8,590 nt of DNA from JBAYJY01 sp041664945. Lineage in GTDB: Bacteria; UBP15; UBA6099. The stretch lies in assembly GCA_041664945.1 (NCBI GenBank), contig JBAYJY010000190.1:1-8590 (forward strand). The letters run 5' to 3'. Both the position numbers and the translations under genes were made by a program. Positions 5,742 through 8,590 of the stretch are shown here, in pieces (positions within the stretch are counted from its first letter, which is position 1; each line of letters starts with the position of its first letter). The notes under the pieces were generated by a model that had not been told where the DNA came from, made no database searches, and worked only from the letters and a program-made list of their open reading frames with translations.

Positions 5742-7380
5742 CATGCCGCTTTATCGGCACGACTTCGCCCATGCCGCGCAAAAGCGCATAATATTTTCTA
5801 ACGCCTGGACACGCGGCGTTCTCGTCGCATTCAGCGCATTCTTCACTTTTTATAAAACCTGAAGCGGCGCCCTTCGATATAGGCGCGAACAGATTCCTGA
5901 AATATTTGTCCCGGTCCGGCAATATGCATTCCGGTATTCCGTGCTGCTCTTCCATGAACGAGATCGGAACATCGAACTCTCTAGCGATATGGAACGCATC
6001 GCGAATGTATGGAACCGCCTCGCGGTAGGCCGGCACAATATCCACCGGAAGCGATGTGTCGAAATATGGCGTGGCGTAACTGCAGAAAACAGGTAGCGAA
6101 CCGAACGTCTCCGAAACAAACCGAACGTAGTCCGGAAGCGCCGCAGCGTTTGCGGAACACAGCACAAATATCAGACCCGTGTGTATTCCGGCGGCGATCA
6201 GGTTATGAACGCCCTCGACGGTTTTTTCGAAACCGCCAGGTGAGTTGGTAATGCTGTCCGATAGTTCGGCGGAAGGCGCGTGAAGCGATACGAAAACCTT
6301 GTCGAGTCCGGCGCGTTTGAGCTCGGCGCAGCGTCCTGCGCGCGTGAGCAAAACTGCGTTGGTCATCAGCGTTACTTCCCAAACGCCTGCCTCTTTCGCG
6401 AGCGCTACATACTCCGCCAGATGCGGGCTTAGAGTCGGTTCGCCGCCTGAGAGATTTAGGCGCGGCAGCCGGTCACCAGCGGCATCCTTGATTGCGGCAA
6501 GCGTCATCTCATGCGGATCCGGCGCAGCGACGCGCTCGACTCCACAGAAGATGCAACTCTGGTTGCAACGGTATACAACGCGCAGGTCCCTTGAAAATAG
6601 TTCTCTGCGCGGAGGTGATCCGACTTCACAATATGTGTCGACTCGAAATTCGTCGTCTTCCTTGCTGATGCGTCGATCCTTCGGGTCCGGCGCGAACGAT
6701 TTATCGCCATCGCGAACCTCGACGAACAGGCCAAGACGTCCGGCATCCTGAACCGCGTTCCCTACTCTTTCTTCGATTTCGGCCGAACCGGCGCCGGGCA
6801 TGATCTGAAATGTAATGTGCTGAACTTCAAGTTCCTTTGTGAGCAAAACGATTTCGCCAAGAAGCGTCGCATTTTCGGGAACGACTGGAATCGACACCGA
6901 GATGTGAACGCCGGAGGCGGCCGCGCGCGCAAGGTTTCTGATTCCCTGAACGGTCTGAGCGAACGCGCTCTGAACGGGATTGATTTTTAGAGCGGTTTCA
7001 CTATTGGGCGCACTGAGACGCACCGCGATCTCGCTAAAGCCGGAGGCGATCGCTGCGGCCGTGAATTTTTCGTAAGCGAACATGCGGCCGTTGGTTTCGA
7101 GTCTGATGCGCCGGAAACCGGAGTCGCGCGCGGCTTTTGCAAGTTGAATTATCCCAGGCAGAATGGTAGGTTCCCTGCCGGTGAAGACGACAGCGTTCGC
7201 GCCGCCTGCGGCTTCTCGACGGATTTGCTCTTCTATCGCCTCAGGATCGAACTCGAACTTCCGGCCTTCCATCGGGCAAAAAGAGCAACTGTTATTGCAA
7301 CCAGCGCCCACCTCAATAACCGCGACTTTCTCGCGACCGTTCTTTTCCGTCTCGGTTAGGTAGTCAGAGCTTCGGGTCAT
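5731..7380 (-). CDS. Tandem radical SAM protein (two radical SAM domains)
   Basis: This 549-residue cytoplasmic protein carries two complete radical SAM cores. The first has C28/C32/C35 in CNNSCSFC, then TGREPT (67-72) at the position of the SAM-contacting GGEP motif and RLETNGR at 93-99. The second has C272/C276/C279 in CNQSCIFC, SGGEPT at 311-316 and TLMTNAVLL at 337-345. Each CxxxCxxC set should bind a [4Fe-4S] cluster that cleaves S-adenosylmethionine to a 5'-deoxyadenosyl radical. The C-terminal part adds C485 and C515/C518/C524 (CAECDENAACPG), followed by KYYALLRGMGEVVPI, which may hold an auxiliary Fe-S cluster. I cannot name the reaction; I see no specific resemblance to the two-domain F0 synthase FbiC beyond the layout. 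ATG 7380 overlaps the upstream SCP2-like gene by 4 bp (ATGA), so translation is coupled. No precursor peptide gene is visible. Confidence 0.85.
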   Translation of the reverse strand: MTRSSDYLTETEKNGREKVAVIEVGAGCNNSCSFCPMEGRKFEFDPEAIEEQIRREAAGGANAVVFTGREPTILPGIIQLAKAARDSGFRRIRLETNGRMFAYEKFTAAAIASGFSEIAVRLSAPNSETALKINPVQSAFAQTVQGIRNLARAAASGVHISVSIPVVPENATLLGEIVLLTKELEVQHITFQIMPGAGSAEIEERVGNAVQDAGRLGLFVEVRDGDKSFAPDPKDRRISKEDDEFRVDTYCEVGSPPRRELFSRDLRVVYRCNQSCIFCGVERVAAPDPHEMTLAAIKDAAGDRLPRLNLSGGEPTLSPHLAEYVALAKEAGVWEVTLMTNAVLLTRAGRCAELKRAGLDKVFVSLHAPSAELSDSITNSPGGFEKTVEGVHNLIAAGIHTGLIFVLCSANAAALPDYVRFVSETFGSLPVFCSYATPYFDTSLPVDIVPAYREAVPYIRDAFHIAREFDVPISFMEEQHGIPECILPDRDKYFRNLFAPISKGAASGFIKSEECAECDENAACPGVRKYYALLRGMGEVVPIKRHGRK

Positions 7381-7703
7381 GATGTCTCTCTTGAGAAAAC
7401 AGTCTGCAATTTAAAAATCTCGACGAGGCAGTCGGTCACAAAACGGTCCTGCATAAGAACAAGTTCGAGAGGAACGCGGCCGGAAAACAGAAGGTCGAAG
7501 ACCGCAACATCGGTTTGAACGGATGATAGATGCTCTCCCGCGAGGCCTTCCGTTATAGACAGCGCGCCGTTTTCAATGCGAAAAGTTACCGGCGCGGCGT
7601 CGCTGAAATTAAACTGGATGGTTGAATTCCATCCTTTCGCGCGGTCGGAAATAAACCGCCTTTCGAGCGATTGCAACGCAGTCTTTAAGTCCCTCTGTGA
7701 CAT
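7377..7703 (-). CDS. Small SCP2-like protein, partner of the tandem radical SAM enzyme
   Basis: From ATG 7703 this is a 108-residue soluble protein without signal peptide or membrane helix. The pattern of alternating strands (STIQFNFSDAAPVTFRIENGALSI), then SSVQTDVAVFDLLFSGRVPLELVLMQ and a final VTDCLVEIFKLQTVF resembles the sterol carrier protein 2 (SCP2) fold, which binds lipids or other hydrophobic molecules in a tunnel. The match is to fold pattern, not to fixed residues. Its stop overlaps the radical SAM start (ATGA, 7377-7380), so the two are made together; presenting a hydrophobic substrate is a guess. The frame stays open to a TTG at 7733, but that codon lies upstream of the TATAAT box at 7713-7718 and has no ribosome binding site. 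ATG 7703 also lacks one and may be read from a leaderless mRNA. Confidence 0.65.
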   Translation of the reverse strand: MSQRDLKTALQSLERRFISDRAKGWNSTIQFNFSDAAPVTFRIENGALSITEGLAGEHLSSVQTDVAVFDLLFSGRVPLELVLMQDRFVTDCLVEIFKLQTVFSRETS

Positions 7704-7712
7704 TCTGCACAC

Positions 7713-7740
7713 ATTATAAATGAACGCCGCCAACGTTCAA
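7713..7740 (-). promoter_or_regulatory. Promoter for the SCP2-like/radical SAM operon
   Basis: On the minus strand a perfect TATAAT (7713-7718) is preceded, 16 nt upstream, by TTGAAC (7735-7740, 4/6 to consensus). The predicted transcription start is near 7705, one to three bases ahead of ATG 7703, so the mRNA would be nearly leaderless. Confidence 0.5.
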
Positions 7741-7875
7741 CAGAGAAAGAATAAAGTTTAAGCGTCGGTTATGTAAACAACATCTCTAAAGCCATAATCA
7801 GGATTACCGCGAGATGAATAAATACCGTGACAAAGAATTATTTCGTTTGAATATTCAGATAGTGGCGCGCGCAAT

Positions 7876-7903
7876 TTTACTTTTTCCCGACTTTCATTAT
7901 TAT
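7876..7903 (+). promoter_or_regulatory. Candidate promoter for the 2-hydroxyacyl-CoA-dehydratase-like gene
   Basis: TTTACT (7876-7881, 4/6) and TATTAT (7898-7903, 5/6) are 16 nt apart. Transcription would begin near 7910, giving a leader of about 20 nt that includes the GAGGTG ribosome binding site at 7919-7924. The AT-rich stretch 7741-7875 between the two divergent promoters shows no further structure I can support. Confidence 0.4.
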
Positions 7904-7929
7904 TAGGTGTTGCGAAGCGAGGTGCCGTA

Positions 7930-8590
7930 ATGATAGTTGGCATAGTTGGCGTGCCGCCGTGGGAGAAAATGCAGAACCGTCTGAAGAAGGGCGCGACGAT
8001 CGTCGATCTCGACGAACCGCTCGCCGATTTCCCAGTCCGTGACATTTACCTTCCGAACGCCTACTGCTCGATTCTGAAGCGCGTTGTGTCCAACATTTTT
8101 TCGCTGCGCGCGGCGGGCAGGCTCGATCTCGTGCTCGCCTCGGTGGGCAAATGCAAGTGCGACGGCATGCGCAACATAGCCTCATGGCTCGAATTGAAAA
8201 CGGACATTCCGATAGAGAAAGTCGAAAACAACAGCATGCGCGGAGCCGGCTTTCCGATCTCTCGCAGCGACCTTCCCCCGGCGGAGAAGATGGAACTGAT
8301 AGTCAACTCAGTCGTTCAGCCGCTTCAGAAAGGCCTGAAGTTCAGGGAGTCGAAACCGGTCTGCGGCTTCTGGGGCGTACCGCCCTACGATTTCAGGATT
8401 CTCGAACTTTTCCCGAACGAAACGCACATTTACGGCTGGACCCGCTGCATGGAAAACAAAACGCCCGCCGACATCGAACTCGAATGCGCGACCGACCCGA
8501 ATGTGCCGACCGTATTCTTCACGCAATCCTTCTGCCAGAAATCGGCGTTCGCGTTCAACCTCGCCCGCGAGAACGGCGGCCTATACGTCG
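7930..8590 (+). CDS. Probable 2-hydroxyacyl-CoA dehydratase (HgdB/BcrB)-like protein, 3' end cut by window edge
   Basis: 220 codons are visible and the frame is open to the edge. ATG 7930 is preceded by GAGGTG (7919-7924) with 5-nt spacing, and no in-frame start lies just upstream. The order VRDIYLPNAYCS (36-47), then GRLDLVLASVGKCKCDGMRNIASWLE (63-88) recalls the family of 2-hydroxyglutaryl-CoA dehydratase D component and benzoyl-CoA reductase subunits, where a strand followed by a CD-x-x-R-type motif binds an Fe-S cluster. A second lobe starts with VCGFWGVPPYDF (144-155) and repeats the first lobe's VGIVGVPPWEKM (3-14); it ends with TVFFTQSFCQKS (194-205), equivalent to the first lobe's Cys-bearing strand. 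Cysteines are at 46, 75, 77, 145, 173, 186 and 202. Known members work with an ATP-driven activator in anaerobes; none is visible here. The match is motif-level and remote, so the catalytic role is uncertain. Confidence 0.5.
   Translation, partial: MIVGIVGVPPWEKMQNRLKKGATIVDLDEPLADFPVRDIYLPNAYCSILKRVVSNIFSLRAAGRLDLVLASVGKCKCDGMRNIASWLELKTDIPIEKVENNSMRGAGFPISRSDLPPAEKMELIVNSVVQPLQKGLKFRESKPVCGFWGVPPYDFRILELFPNETHIYGWTRCMENKTPADIELECATDPNVPTVFFTQSFCQKSAFAFNLARENGGLYV

Noticed and set aside
5309..5791. Plus-strand open frame of 160 codons overlapping the permease end
   Set aside because: It is a +2 shadow of the permease, Arg-rich, with no ribosome binding site; the permease frame carries the FtsX signatures.
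5811..5820. ACGCGGCGTT repeated from the hairpin region at 2981-2990
   Set aside because: A single ten-base match inside a coding region without the inverted partner; likely chance given the base composition.
6299..6751. Plus-strand open frame of 150 codons opposite the radical SAM gene
   Set aside because: Ser/Arg/Ala-rich with no domain; it is the complement of the second radical SAM core, whose cysteine motifs are intact.
7758..7880. Minus-strand reading ending LCHGIYSSRGNPDYGFRDVVYITDA, looking faintly protein-like
   Set aside because: It lies in the AT-rich divergent promoter region, its only start is inside the opposite gene, and I recognise no family. A decayed gene end is possible but unsupported.

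Overview
The window is bacterial chromosomal DNA, roughly half G+C by eye, with densely packed genes on both strands. The DNA polymerase III delta subunit (holA) and a secreted peptidoglycan amidase show it is bacterial. A MacB/FtsX-type permease and an export signal on the amidase would fit a diderm envelope, but nothing here fixes a phylum. I see no phage genes, transposases, tRNA, rRNA or CRISPR repeats. Every gap between genes is shorter than 300 bp. Two genes run off the window edges: argB on the left, and a 2-hydroxyacyl-CoA-dehydratase-like gene on the right.

Layout, left to right. (1) 1-823, minus: acetylglutamate kinase, its C-terminal tail cut off by the edge. (2) A divergent promoter region of about 250 bp. 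(3) 1071-1622, plus: a small protein with two zinc ribbons fused to a STAS (anti-anti-sigma type) domain. (4) 1597-2835, minus: holA, overlapping gene 3 tail-to-tail by 26 bp. (5) A 217-bp divergent region with two abutting hairpins and a possible alternative terminator-like fold. (6) 3053-4519, plus: a secreted SH3/amidase_3 cell-wall hydrolase, followed after one base by (7) 4521-5687, a MacB/FtsX-type ABC permease with no ATPase gene beside it. (8) 7703 down to 5731, minus: a two-gene unit, a small SCP2-like protein followed with an ATGA overlap by a 549-residue protein with two radical SAM domains. (9) A divergent promoter region of about 225 bp. (10) 7930 to the right edge, plus: the two-lobed 2-hydroxyacyl-CoA-dehydratase-like protein.

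Functionally this is a mixed neighbourhood: arginine biosynthesis, replication, envelope remodelling and a probable radical-SAM modification module. Two pairs look like working units. The amidase and permease are so tightly linked that transporter control of a cell-wall hydrolase is a reasonable hypothesis. The SCP2-like protein and tandem radical SAM enzyme are translationally coupled, which suggests a substrate- or lipid-binding partner for an enzyme of unknown reaction. The second pair and the unusual right-hand gene are the most likely places for undescribed biology. All family assignments rest on motif reading alone; no database search was possible.
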